64,000 nucleotides of DNA from NCBI RefSeq assembly GCF_030913655.1, contig NZ_CP133189.1:1612001-1676000 (forward strand), written 5' to 3'. The notes beneath the pieces were generated by a model. The model had not been told where the DNA came from. It did no database searches and was given only the letters and a program-made list of their open reading frames with translations. Both the position numbers and the translations under genes were made by a program. This stretch comes from Clostridium sp. MB40-C1. Its GTDB lineage: Bacteria > Bacillota > Clostridia > Clostridiales > Clostridiaceae. This document shows, in pieces, positions 46,528-55,211 of the stretch (positions are counted from its first letter, which is position 1; every line of letters begins with the position of its first letter).

Positions 46528-47790
46528 TTACTTTTCTTCATAATAATTTCTTCTTTTCATTTCTTTTGGTAAATACTCCTGCTGAACATAGTTTCCTTCA
46601 TAATCATGAGGATATTTATACCCAGTATTTCCAAGTTCTTTTGCACCATGATAATGCGTATCTCTTAAATGAACAGGAACCCTATATTGATATTTTTCAG
46701 CATCCTTTAGTGCACTATCTACCGCCTTAATTACAGCATTAGATTTGTTAGCTTTTGCAAGATATATAATAGCCTGTGCAATAGGAATTCTAGCCTCTGG
46801 CATTCCTACAGTTTCTAAAGCGTTCCAAGCCGCATGGGCAATAAGCATTGCCTGTGGGTCTTTCATTCCTATATCTTCCGAAGCGTGTACTATTAACCTT
46901 CTTACTATAAACCTAGGATCTTCTCCTCCAATAATCATCCTACCAAACCAATATAAAGCAGCATCTACATCAGATCCTCTAATACTTTTTATAAAAGCCG
47001 ATGTTATATCATAATGATTATCACCACTAGAATCATAATTTACTACAGGCTTTTGAATACATTCCTTTATAATATCTTTATTTATAACACTAATTCCATT
47101 TTCATTTTTAGGAGTAGATAAAACTGCAAGTTCTAAAGTGTTAAGAGCACTTCTTGCATCACCTGCGGACATACTTGCTATAAGTTCAATACTTTCTTTG
47201 TCCATATCTATTTTTAAGTTTCCATATCCTCTTTCTTTATTTTTTAAAGTTTGAACTATAACTTGATACAAATCATCTTCCCTCAACAAGTCTAATTGAA
47301 ATATTTTTGATCTACTAAGAAGGGCTCTATTAATTTGAAAATAAGGATTTTCAGTAGTAGCACCTATTAGCGTAACACTTCCCTTTTCTACAGCATCTAA
47401 AAGAGCATCTTGCTGAGCGCCTTTCTTCAATGAATGTATTTCATCTATGAAAAAAATTGTTCTCTTCCCGTAAAATTTTATCAATTCTTCTGATTTTTTT
47501 ATGTACTCTCTTATTTCTTTAACTCCTAAAGTTGTAGCATTTAACTTTATAAACTCACATTTAGTTTCTAAAGATATTATATATGCAAGAGTTGTTTTTC
47601 CTACCCCTGGAGGTCCAAATAAAATGATAGATGTAAGACTATCATTTTCTATCAATCTTCTTAGCAACTTTCCCTTACCTATTATATGATCTTGCCCTAT
47701 AAATTCATCTAAATTTCTAGGTCTCATTTTTTCTGCCAAAGGTTTTTTAATATTATTATTTTTACTCATAGCTAAATCAAATAAATCCAT
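46528..47790 (-). CDS. rarA: Replication-associated recombination protein RarA
   Basis: AAA+ ATPase of the MgsA/WHIP/RarA family, acting at stalled forks, 420 residues. Walker A is GPPGVGKTT at 59-67, Walker B is FIDEIHS, and sensor 1 is LIGATTENPYFQIN. The C-terminal tetramerisation region includes PEARIPIAQAIIYLA and the SVPVHLRDTHY-type motif (here RVPVHLRDTHYHGAK). Start ATG follows GGAGAG. It is immediately downstream of iscR but read in the same direction ahead of it; a family B repeat lies upstream. Confidence 0.94.
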   Translation of the reverse strand: MDLFDLAMSKNNNIKKPLAEKMRPRNLDEFIGQDHIIGKGKLLRRLIENDSLTSIILFGPPGVGKTTLAYIISLETKCEFIKLNATTLGVKEIREYIKKSEELIKFYGKRTIFFIDEIHSLKKGAQQDALLDAVEKGSVTLIGATTENPYFQINRALLSRSKIFQLDLLREDDLYQVIVQTLKNKERGYGNLKIDMDKESIELIASMSAGDARSALNTLELAVLSTPKNENGISVINKDIIKECIQKPVVNYDSSGDNHYDITSAFIKSIRGSDVDAALYWFGRMIIGGEDPRFIVRRLIVHASEDIGMKDPQAMLIAHAAWNALETVGMPEARIPIAQAIIYLAKANKSNAVIKAVDSALKDAEKYQYRVPVHLRDTHYHGAKELGNTGYKYPHDYEGNYVQQEYLPKEMKRRNYYEEK

Positions 47791-47841
47791 TAATCTCTCT
47801 CCTATTCATAGTAAGCTATGTTTTAAGGAATTTTTTATTTT

Positions 47842-47972
47842 ATCCGATGTCTAACCATTCTAATACTCCCATCTTCTCTAAAGTGGGAGTAAAGTATGGA
47901 ACGACCCTGGATAACGGTTTCTAACTTTCAGATGGAGTGAAAACTCCACCTGAAATTAAGAACTCTGTTTAT
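47842..47972 (+). repeat. Family B element, single module
   Basis: Starts ATCCGATGTCTAACCATT, then CTAATACTCC, a short stem (CTCCCATCTTC/AAGTGGGAG), CCCTGGATAACGGTTTC, a hairpin with arms CAGATGGAGT and ACTCCACCTG, and ends AAGAACTCTGTTT. This is the same order as the minus-strand copy at 31086-31216. It is the main content of the 47791-48107 gap. Confidence 0.65.
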
Positions 47973-48071
47973 ATAACTTTGAAATCACAGCTCTATTATA
48001 TTCAGACTTTCCATTAATTTGTAGTTAAAACAAACTATAAATTAACCGAATACTATTTTAATTACAATATT

Positions 48072-48096
48072 AAAGTCAGCAATAACTGCTGACTTT
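48072..48096 (-). terminator. Terminator after the EAL-domain gene
   Basis: AAAGTCAGC and GCTGACTTT pair across seven bases, 12 bases after the stop; the minus strand continues AATATTGT with a weak T-run. Confidence 0.55.
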
Positions 48097-48107
48097 AATG
48101 TTTTTCT

Positions 48108-49340
48108 TTAAATATTTATATCATTAGGATTAAAATCTATACATAAAATATATCTTTTATTATCTTTGCTTTCAAATACAGAAGATATTGTAGTACATAA
48201 ATTTCCTGTAGCTAAAGATATGTAAGGCTCAGTGATATATTTTGTAAGTCCCATATTTTTAAGGAAATAATAATATTTCTTTAGAGAATGATTTGTTCCT
48301 TCTTTTGCAGGCTGAAATATTAGAGCTTTTTGTTGAAGCATGTTCTTGTAATAAGTAAATGTCTTACTCACCTGCACTCCTTTGTCATTTAATAAGTAGA
48401 TACATTCAAACTTCTCATTAATACAAATAACATCATTAAGAATTTCATCAAATTCTTTCTCTGTTCTCTTTGATAATTCTGCTAAAACATTTTCCATCAT
48501 TTCTTCATAGTCTTTATGTTTCGCTTTCTCTAATTTTATCTTATCTTTCATGTAGTCTTCATACTGCTTAGCTACACCTTGAACTTTAGTTTTTGCTTTT
48601 TCAATAAACTTTTCCCCTATTTCTTCAGAATTTCCAAAATAAATTCCTTCTAACATATCAGACCCTAATTCAATTATAGTTAAAGCTTGCTCATAACTTT
48701 CTATACCATCTACAATAACAAGGGCCCCTATGTTTTTTGATAAGTTTACTAAAGCTTTAAAAATTTCCTGTTTATAATAATCACATTCTACATTTTTACT
48801 TATAGCTCCACTAATTTTAATGATATCTGGCTCTACATAAGATATCTTATCTAAATTAGAAAATCCATGTCCCATATCACTTAAACATACCAAAAATCCT
48901 AAGCTTCTATAGTTATTAATAAACGTTTTTAAGCTTTCTATGTCTTTTACATTGTCTTCTACAATTTCTAAAACTACATTTCCATGATTTATTTCAAATT
49001 CATTTATTAAATCTTTAATAATTCCAGATCCCACATATTTTGAAATTATAGATGCGTTTATATTAATAAACAATAAAAACTCTTTATTTTTTTCATAAAC
49101 CTTTTTAAAAGCTTCTATTGCCTTTTCTCTATAAAGTCTATCTAATTCAATAGCACACTCTTCTTTTTCAGCTAAATCTACAAGTGTTTCCATAGCTATT
49201 ATTTCATTATTATTTTCTGCTCCTATACTAGTTACTTGAAATCCAATAACAGAGTGTTTTATTACTGATACTACAGGTTCAAAAATAATTTTTAAATTTC
49301 TATTTTTTATTATATCTTTAATATCTATATTATCTACCAT
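48108..49340 (-). CDS. EAL-domain protein with altered catalytic motif, YkuI-like
   Basis: Protein of 410 residues: an EAL-type TIM barrel in the first 250 residues and a C-terminal sensor-like domain (about 290-410) as in B. subtilis YkuI. Intact EAL phosphodiesterases have E-(A/V)-L after VxGx; here the motif reads VIGFQVTS, so the catalytic glutamate is replaced by Q. Other sites (NINASI, VLEIVED, LSDMGHGFS) are only partly conserved. It is therefore more likely a c-di-GMP binding or signalling protein than an active phosphodiesterase. No transmembrane segment. Start ATG after AAAGGCGG. Confidence 0.82.
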   Translation of the reverse strand: MVDNIDIKDIIKNRNLKIIFEPVVSVIKHSVIGFQVTSIGAENNNEIIAMETLVDLAEKEECAIELDRLYREKAIEAFKKVYEKNKEFLLFININASIISKYVGSGIIKDLINEFEINHGNVVLEIVEDNVKDIESLKTFINNYRSLGFLVCLSDMGHGFSNLDKISYVEPDIIKISGAISKNVECDYYKQEIFKALVNLSKNIGALVIVDGIESYEQALTIIELGSDMLEGIYFGNSEEIGEKFIEKAKTKVQGVAKQYEDYMKDKIKLEKAKHKDYEEMMENVLAELSKRTEKEFDEILNDVICINEKFECIYLLNDKGVQVSKTFTYYKNMLQQKALIFQPAKEGTNHSLKKYYYFLKNMGLTKYITEPYISLATGNLCTTISSVFESKDNKRYILCIDFNPNDINI

Positions 49341-49580
49341 ATATATTCCGCCTTTCTTATGTATTAGTAATTAATTATATTAGGCTATATTTTAATAAAA
49401 AGAAGTTTTAAAGAAGATATAATATATTATCTTTAAAAATACACCTTTATATTAAAATTTAAAATTAAGTATATAATAAGTATACTATACTATTATACTA
49501 CATTTTTAAAATATAAATTTGAGTTTTATTTATATATATAATACTTATTTTCACTACAGGTTTCAATAAAAATAATTATA

Positions 49581-49609
49581 TTGACATACTATACATTTTC
49601 CAATATACT
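49581..49609 (+). promoter_or_regulatory. Sigma-A promoter of the flavin oxidoreductase gene
   Basis: TTGACA (49581-49586) and TATACT (49604-49609) are 17 bases apart, about 60 bases before the ATG at 49671. The remaining 49341-49580 portion shows AT-rich divergent regulatory sequence and no gene. Confidence 0.75.
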
Positions 49610-49670
49610 TTCATTATCAAATATTTTGTCAATCAAAGTATTCACATTAAATACAGAAGGAGTAGATATC

Positions 49671-50744
49671 ATGAATTTGCCACCTTTAAAAATAGGCGAA
49701 TTGACCGCTAAAGTTCCTATAATCCAAGGAGGTATGGGCGTTGGAATTTCCCTTTCTTCCTTAGCTTCTGCCGTTGCAAATGAAGGGGGTATAGGAATTA
49801 TTTCTGGCGTTCAGATTGGTTATAGAGAAAAAGACTTTGAAGAAAATACTCTTCAAGCAAATATAAGAGCTCTAAAAAAAGAAATTAGGAAAGCTAGAGA
49901 ATTAAGTCCTAAAGGTATATTAGGAGTTAATATTCTTGTAGCCGCAACTCATTATGCAGAACTTGTTTCCACTGCTGTAAAAGAAAAAATAGATTTGATA
50001 ATTTGTGGTGCTGGTCTCCCTTCAACTTTACCTAAATTTATAAAAGGTACTAAAACTAAAATTGCTCCAATTGTCTCATCTGGTAAAGCCGCTTCAGTTA
50101 TAACAAAGCTATGGAAAAAAAAATTCGATTATCTTCCCGATTTAATAGTAGTAGAAGGTTCTAACGCAGGAGGTCACCTAGGATTTTCTAACGAAGATTT
50201 AGAATCATCAAATGCTAAAGATTTAAATACTATATTAAAAGAAGTTCTAGAAGTTACAAAATCATTAGAAGATAAGTATAATAAACATATACCCGTAGTA
50301 GCTGCTGGGGGAATATTTACTGGAAAAGATATTGCAGAAGTTATTAAACTAGGGGCTGATGGAGTTCAAATGGCTACTAAATTTGTTGCCACAGAAGAAT
50401 GTGATGCTCATATAAACTTCAAAAAAGCATATACTAACTCAAATAAAGAAGATATCATAATAATAAAAAGTCCGGTTGGTATGCCTGGTAGAGCCATCAA
50501 TAATAAATTTATTAAATCACTAAATGAAGAGGATCATAAAGTAAGAAAATGTTATTCCTGTATAAAACACTGTGATCCTTCAACAACTCCCTATTGCATT
50601 TCAAAAGCTTTAATAAATGCAGTAAATGGCGACGTAGATAATGGACTGATTTTTGCAGGAACAAACGCTGAAAAGTTAGATAAAATCACAACAGTAAAAG
50701 AACTCATTAATGAATTAGTAACTGAAGCTGAAAATAACCTTTAA
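49671..50744 (+). CDS. NAD(P)H-dependent flavin oxidoreductase (nitronate monooxygenase/FabK type)
   Basis: FMN-dependent TIM-barrel enzyme, 357 residues. The opening PPLKIGELTAKVPIIQGGMG, the GSNAGGHLGF phosphate/FMN loop, AAGGIFTGKDIAEVIKLGADGVQMATKF and the ending SCIKHCDPSTTPYC are characteristic. The cysteine-containing C-terminus favours the nitronate monooxygenase-like group over true FabK; no fatty-acid genes are nearby. Start at 49671 follows GAAGGAG; the longer reading begins inside the -35 box. The stop codon lies at the left boundary of family C copy 2. Confidence 0.88.
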   Translation: MNLPPLKIGELTAKVPIIQGGMGVGISLSSLASAVANEGGIGIISGVQIGYREKDFEENTLQANIRALKKEIRKARELSPKGILGVNILVAATHYAELVSTAVKEKIDLIICGAGLPSTLPKFIKGTKTKIAPIVSSGKAASVITKLWKKKFDYLPDLIVVEGSNAGGHLGFSNEDLESSNAKDLNTILKEVLEVTKSLEDKYNKHIPVVAAGGIFTGKDIAEVIKLGADGVQMATKFVATEECDAHINFKKAYTNSNKEDIIIIKSPVGMPGRAINNKFIKSLNEEDHKVRKCYSCIKHCDPSTTPYCISKALINAVNGDVDNGLIFAGTNAEKLDKITTVKELINELVTEAENNL

Positions 50745-51217
50745 ATAATGTTACGACATAATATTATTTAGTAACCAGATACCAGTAAAAGAGGTTTTTT
50801 CCCGGTGTTAAAAAATTCTTAAATTTAAAGGGACTGTAGCATTAAGAAACTTAAATACAATATACTGTTTTGGAAGTTTAAATTCAACACAATATATTGT
50901 AGAATCTATTATTAGTGCGACAGCCCCTTGTTGTTATTTTCAAAGAGCTGGTAAGCTCTTAGAACGATAGTTCAATAGGATTAGCGCTTATCCTCGATTA
51001 ATTTCTTATACTTTAAAATATTCTTTTGTCCGTTAGGACTTAGAGAGTTTCTTTAAAAATTTTGTTTCACATCTAAATTCTATATGACCACTCAAATCAT
51101 GAATAAAGCATTTAAATTCAAAGGTTTTCTGACAGCTGAAGATTTAATGGATAACTATATATATTTTAGAAAAACCTATTCCTATGCCGTTATTCATTAC
51201 GTCACAACATTTTTCTA
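50742..51217 (+). mobile_element. Family C ORF-less element, copy 2
   Basis: About 476 bp with no supported gene. Left end TAAATAATGTTACGACATAAT, right end ATTACGTCACAACATTTTTCTA (inverted). It includes a GGGACTGT/ACAGCCCC stem (50830 to 50926), AAAGAGCTGGTAAGCTCTTA, AAGGTTTTCTGACAGC and the shared block TTTAATGGATAACTATATAT through CCTATTCCTATGCCGTTATT. It sits between convergent genes, and each element end contains the stop codon of its neighbour. Confidence 0.75.
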
Positions 51218-51886
51218 TATTGAACCAAGTTTTTTTATATACTCTAAATTTCTTCTCACCAAATCATAATCAGTAACCTCTCCATGACCTGGAACAATAA
51301 CCTCCGCCCCTATGGATATATAATCAGTTAACGTTTTTTTATATTCATTAAAATTATTATTATTTAAATAAGGGCTAGGACTCTCTACATTGTCCCCTAC
51401 AAATAATATATTGTCTACCTTATCAATACAAGATGCAGAATCATTAGTATGTCCAGGAGAATAAATAAATTCTATACCTTCTTCATAAAAATAAATTCTA
51501 TCTGTAAATGTAAAATTTGGCGTACATATACTTACTTTACCTTGACAATAATCCTTATACTTGTTTAACTCAGTATTAGCGTTTTTCTCTATATTTTCTC
51601 TACATTTTTCATGAGCTACGATTAATTCCTCTTTAAAAAAACAATTTCCCCAAATATGATCCCAATCTGAATGAGAATTAAATATCACAATATCTTTCTT
51701 TACTAAATACTTATCAATAAATTTTTTTATTAACAACATTGATTTAGGTCCCAAAAAAGTATCACATATAAATATATGACTTTTTCCATCTATAAGATAC
51801 ACATTAGTAGTACAGTTAAATTCTGTGTTTAACAGTTCATCAAAAGTAAATATAAAACCTCTTGAACCAATTCTATTAACTTTCAT
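51215..51886 (-). CDS. MBL-fold metallo-hydrolase
   Basis: Metallo-beta-lactamase-fold hydrolase, 223 residues. The zinc motifs are HSDWDH, SPGHTNDSAS, FVGDNVESP and VPGHGEVTD. The substrate is unknown; the second histidine of the first motif is intact, so a dinuclear site is likely. Start ATG follows AAGGAGTAG. It follows the propeller protein by three bases. Its stop codon TAG is the first three bases of the inverted end of family C copy 2. Confidence 0.85.
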   Translation of the reverse strand: MKVNRIGSRGFIFTFDELLNTEFNCTTNVYLIDGKSHIFICDTFLGPKSMLLIKKFIDKYLVKKDIVIFNSHSDWDHIWGNCFFKEELIVAHEKCRENIEKNANTELNKYKDYCQGKVSICTPNFTFTDRIYFYEEGIEFIYSPGHTNDSASCIDKVDNILFVGDNVESPSPYLNNNNFNEYKKTLTDYISIGAEVIVPGHGEVTDYDLVRRNLEYIKKLGSI

Positions 51887-51889
51887 ATA

Positions 51890-53221
51890 CTACTCCTTAT
51901 TCTGTTTCTTTGAACCATTATTTAAATTTATACCTCTTCTTAATAATGTATCATCTAACTCTTTTTTAAGTTCATCATCAACCTTATAAGAAGAATTAAC
52001 TGCTTGTACACCTTTCCTTAACAATATATATATATCCGATCTTTTAACTATTCTTGATCTCTTTATTAAAGAAATATATTTTCTAGCATCCTCATTAGTT
52101 ATTTCTCCTTGAATGTTATTTACATACTTAGTTATTTTATGTGTTGATATTAACTTCCATACCTCCATAAAAGTAGCAGTACCAACTATTAATAAAACAA
52201 TAATAATAGATGATGTACTCATTTTTTCATCTTTGGGTTTTTCATCTTTTCCTATTTTAAAAACTTCTTTAGATGATCCATCTTTTTTCACTCTATTAAG
52301 TTTTGTGGAATCAAAACTTACTCCTTTAGAAGGATCTGATGTGGCCTTCCAATAATAAATATAATCACCAATTACATTCATTTCTCCAACACCTTCATCA
52401 GTTAACTTAATCTTATCTTTTCCATCTAGTTTAATCTTATATAGTTTCATATTGTCTTTTATATTAGAATAATATATATAATTATCTGATATATTTCCAA
52501 AAGAAATGCTATCATCATTTATTTTTAAATTATTTTGCCCATTTGTGTTTATTTTATATATTTTATCTTGTTTAGCATGGTTTTGGTAATATATATTATT
52601 ATCTACAATGTCAATTAAAATGGATTCTTCATCATTTAATTTTGTTTTTTCATTTCCATCTAATTTAATCTTATATAATTTGTTTTTATCTGATTCATTT
52701 GAATAAAAAATCCAATCATCTTTTATTATAAACCCAAATATCCTATCTTCTATAACTTTTGTTTCTTCACTGCCATCTGTTTTTATTTTATATAATTTTT
52801 GTCCTTTATTATCTCTTTTGGCATAATAAATCCACTCACCAATTACTTTAACCCAATGAGAACTTGCTTTATTTAATGCTGTTCTTTCAGTTCCATCTTT
52901 CTTTACTTTATAAATTTTAAATCCATCTTTTACATTGGAATAATAAATATAATCTCCAACTACATTTATATAATTGGGTATATCTTCAACTATTAGTTTT
53001 TCTTCCTTACCATCTGATTTAGCTTTATATAATTTGCTTCCTTGTGCTATATTAGAATAATATATGTAATCCCCTTCCTTAGAAATATAACCTAAATTAG
53101 AAATATTACAGTTTGTATTTCCTTGAAAACTATCTTGTCCATAAGCAAATCCTTGAAAACTAAAAAATACACTACATATTAAAAACAATAAACCAAATCT
53201 AACTCTATATTGTCTCTTCAA
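51890..53221 (-). CDS. Secreted/membrane DUF5050-type beta-propeller protein
   Basis: A 443-residue protein. Residues 1-28 are a signal peptide ending in SFQGFAYGQ; about seven repeats of roughly 44 residues, each with a GDYIYYSN...KLYKIK-DG pattern, follow to about 320, the DUF5050 propeller-like repeat. A hydrophobic segment near 335-355 (TSSIIIVLLIVGTATFME) probably anchors it, with a charged tail of about 90 residues on the other side. The function is unknown. Start is TTG at 53221 with GGGGGAA upstream. It forms a two-gene unit with the MBL hydrolase. Confidence 0.78.
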   Translation of the reverse strand: MKRQYRVRFGLLFLICSVFFSFQGFAYGQDSFQGNTNCNISNLGYISKEGDYIYYSNIAQGSKLYKAKSDGKEEKLIVEDIPNYINVVGDYIYYSNVKDGFKIYKVKKDGTERTALNKASSHWVKVIGEWIYYAKRDNKGQKLYKIKTDGSEETKVIEDRIFGFIIKDDWIFYSNESDKNKLYKIKLDGNEKTKLNDEESILIDIVDNNIYYQNHAKQDKIYKINTNGQNNLKINDDSISFGNISDNYIYYSNIKDNMKLYKIKLDGKDKIKLTDEGVGEMNVIGDYIYYWKATSDPSKGVSFDSTKLNRVKKDGSSKEVFKIGKDEKPKDEKMSTSSIIIVLLIVGTATFMEVWKLISTHKITKYVNNIQGEITNEDARKYISLIKRSRIVKRSDIYILLRKGVQAVNSSYKVDDELKKELDDTLLRRGINLNNGSKKQNKE

Positions 53222-53488
53222 AGTCTTTCCCCCTCATCAAATATGGTATAAGCTAATCTAAAACCGTTTCCATAAATTTTATCATAAAAAATTTTTTTTT
53301 ACAAATTAAACTAAACTATCTTAACTTTACATTAACTATTTTTCAATAATTTTAATATTATGCTTTATTTTTAGAGAATTATAATAATATAATTGGATAC
53401 AATCTTAAATTTCTGTTATTATATTAGATGAATATAGTAGCTCTTATTACAAAATACATTTTGCTATTATAATAAGGAGACATTTAAA

Positions 53489-54226
53489 ATGAGAAACATA
53501 AGACTAACCATACAATATGACGGTTCTAGATATAAAGGATGGCAAAGACTTGGAAATACAGAGAACACAATTCAATATAAAATAGAAAAAGTACTTAGCA
53601 CTTTATTAAATGAGAATATAGAATTAATTGCATCAGGAAGAACAGATGCAGGCGTTCATGCTGAAAATCAAATAGCTAATTTTCATACTAAATCCAATAT
53701 ATCCATTAATACTATATTAAACTACTGTTACAGATATTTGCCTTACGACATTGTAGTAAAAAAAGCAGAAGATGTAGAAGAATCTTTTCATTCAAGATTT
53801 AATGTATCTCAAAAAATTTATACTTATAAAATATGTAACTCTACCTTTCCTGATGTTTTTACTAGAAAATACTCTTATCATGTTACAGAAAAATTAGACG
53901 TAGAAAAAATGAAGGAGGTAGCCTCTCTCTTTATTGGTACACATGACTTTAAAAGTTTTACTGCTTTAAAGTCAAAAAAGAAATCCACTATAAGAGAAAT
54001 ATTCTATATTCAATTTAAACCCTCTGAAAATGGGATTGATATAATCTTCTCTGGAAATGGATTCTTGTACAAAATGCTTAGAATCTTGTCAGGAACATTA
54101 ATACAAGCAGGGCTAGGAAAGATATCTCCAAAGGAAGTAAAAGAAATACTTGATGCCAAAGATCGTTCTTTAGCACCTGATACTGCACCATCCCATGGAC
54201 TATTTTTAACTAGTGTTTTGTATTAA
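53489..54226 (+). CDS. truA: tRNA pseudouridine(38-40) synthase TruA
   Basis: Modifies uridines 38-40 of tRNA anticodon arms. The 245-residue protein carries the catalytic D53 in ASGRTDAGVHA, plus SFHSRFNVSQKIYTYKI and the C-terminal FSGNGFLYKMLRILSGTLI. Start ATG after AAGGAGAC. It is monocistronic and on the plus strand, divergent from the propeller gene; a MITE derivative lies just downstream. Confidence 0.96.
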   Translation: MRNIRLTIQYDGSRYKGWQRLGNTENTIQYKIEKVLSTLLNENIELIASGRTDAGVHAENQIANFHTKSNISINTILNYCYRYLPYDIVVKKAEDVEESFHSRFNVSQKIYTYKICNSTFPDVFTRKYSYHVTEKLDVEKMKEVASLFIGTHDFKSFTALKSKKKSTIREIFYIQFKPSENGIDIIFSGNGFLYKMLRILSGTLIQAGLGKISPKEVKEILDAKDRSLAPDTAPSHGLFLTSVLY

Positions 54227-54283
54227 AAATATATAATAACTCATATATTTTTAGGATATTGTTAATTTTAAAAACATAATTTA

Positions 54284-54338
54284 AGCATATGAAAATAAAT
54301 AACAAGTCAAAGATGCTAGTTATTTATTTGAATGTGCC
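54284..54338. mobile_element. Family A MITE, internally deleted copy (55 bp)
   Basis: Left end AGCATATGAAAATAAATAAC through GTCAAAGATGC joins directly to the right end TAGTTATTTATTTGAATGTGCC. All internal sequence, including the hairpin tip, is missing. The element lies ten bases before the ribosome site of the hemerythrin gene. Confidence 0.8.
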
Positions 54339-54363
54339 TTATAATCATAAGGAGGTATGTCAA

Positions 54364-54756
54364 GTGATAAAATGGAAAGATGAATTTCTTACTGGTATAG
54401 AACTTATAGATAATCAACATAAAAAACTATTTGAAATAGCAAATAGAGCTTACAAATTACTAAAAAGCGACTTTTTTACTGATAAATATGATAGAATCTT
54501 AGAAATATTAGAAGAATTAAAAAGTTATACAAAATATCATTTTAAATCAGAAGAGGAATATATGATGAGTATTAACTATAAAAAATTTTTCTCTCAAAAG
54601 ATGGAACATGACAGTTTTATAAAAAAACTTGATGAAGTTAATCTTAAGGCTCTTGATGAAAATCAAGATAAGTATTTAATGGACATCCTAGAATTTATTG
54701 TAGATTGGATTGTGAATCACATATTAGGAAAAGATAAGCTTATAAATGCAGAATAG
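54364..54756 (+). CDS. Bacteriohemerythrin with an altered iron ligand
   Basis: Four-helix oxygen-binding protein, 130 residues. Expected iron ligands found are H19 (IDNQHKKLF), H59 and E63 (YHFKSEEEY), H82 (KMEHDSF) and H119 with D124 (NHILGKD). The other histidine of the usual HxxxH pair is glutamine here (Q78). Start is GTG at 54364 after AAGGAGG; the apparent longer N-terminus is MITE sequence. Its TAG stop is the first triplet of the left end of family C copy 3. Confidence 0.82.
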   Translation: MIKWKDEFLTGIELIDNQHKKLFEIANRAYKLLKSDFFTDKYDRILEILEELKSYTKYHFKSEEEYMMSINYKKFFSQKMEHDSFIKKLDEVNLKALDENQDKYLMDILEFIVDWIVNHILGKDKLINAE

Positions 54757-55211
54757 AATAATGTTGCGACGTAATGAATAACGGCATAGAAATAGGGTTT
54801 TCTAAATATATGTAGTTATCCATTAAACCTTCAGCACACAAAGAAGTACTAAAGGATGATTTTCCTCCTAACGTCAGAAAATCTTTAAACTAAACCGTTT
54901 TTTCAGACTTTTATCGGTAGTATGTATGTTTATTTAGTATTTTATAGCAACTACCTTTTAATCTTAAGTTAAGAGATGACTCCCATAAGCTATGGCTTTT
55001 AAGAGCTTACCAGCTCTTTTGTTTAAGTCAAAAACAAAGCTCATAATGAAAAATTAAATTTTCATTATGAGCTTATTCTTTTACTTAATTCAAAGATTTT
55101 CTGACATTAGGAAGAAAATCAACCTCTACTAGTACCTTCCTACTAGAAGTTTAAATATCTAGCACCTAGTACCTAATTCTTAGAATAATGTTGCGTTGCA
55201 ACATTATTCTA
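54754..55211 (-). mobile_element. Family C ORF-less element, copy 3
   Basis: About 458 bp with inverted ends TAGAATAATGTTGCG and its complement; the right end (55181-55211) is itself a 31-bp palindrome. On the minus strand the order is AAAATCTTTGAATTAAG, an ATGAAAATT/AATTTTTCAT stem, AAAGAGCTGGTAAGCTCTTA, AAGATTTTCTGACGTTAGGA, then the shared block AATGGATAACTACATATATT to CTATGCCGTTATTCATTACG. It sits between the convergent hemerythrin and DUF523 genes. No gene was found inside. Confidence 0.75.

Noticed and set aside
50830-50935. GGGACTGT/ACAGCCCC stem as the terminator of a lost transposase gene
   Set aside because: No remains of a transposase were seen on either strand between 50742 and 51217.
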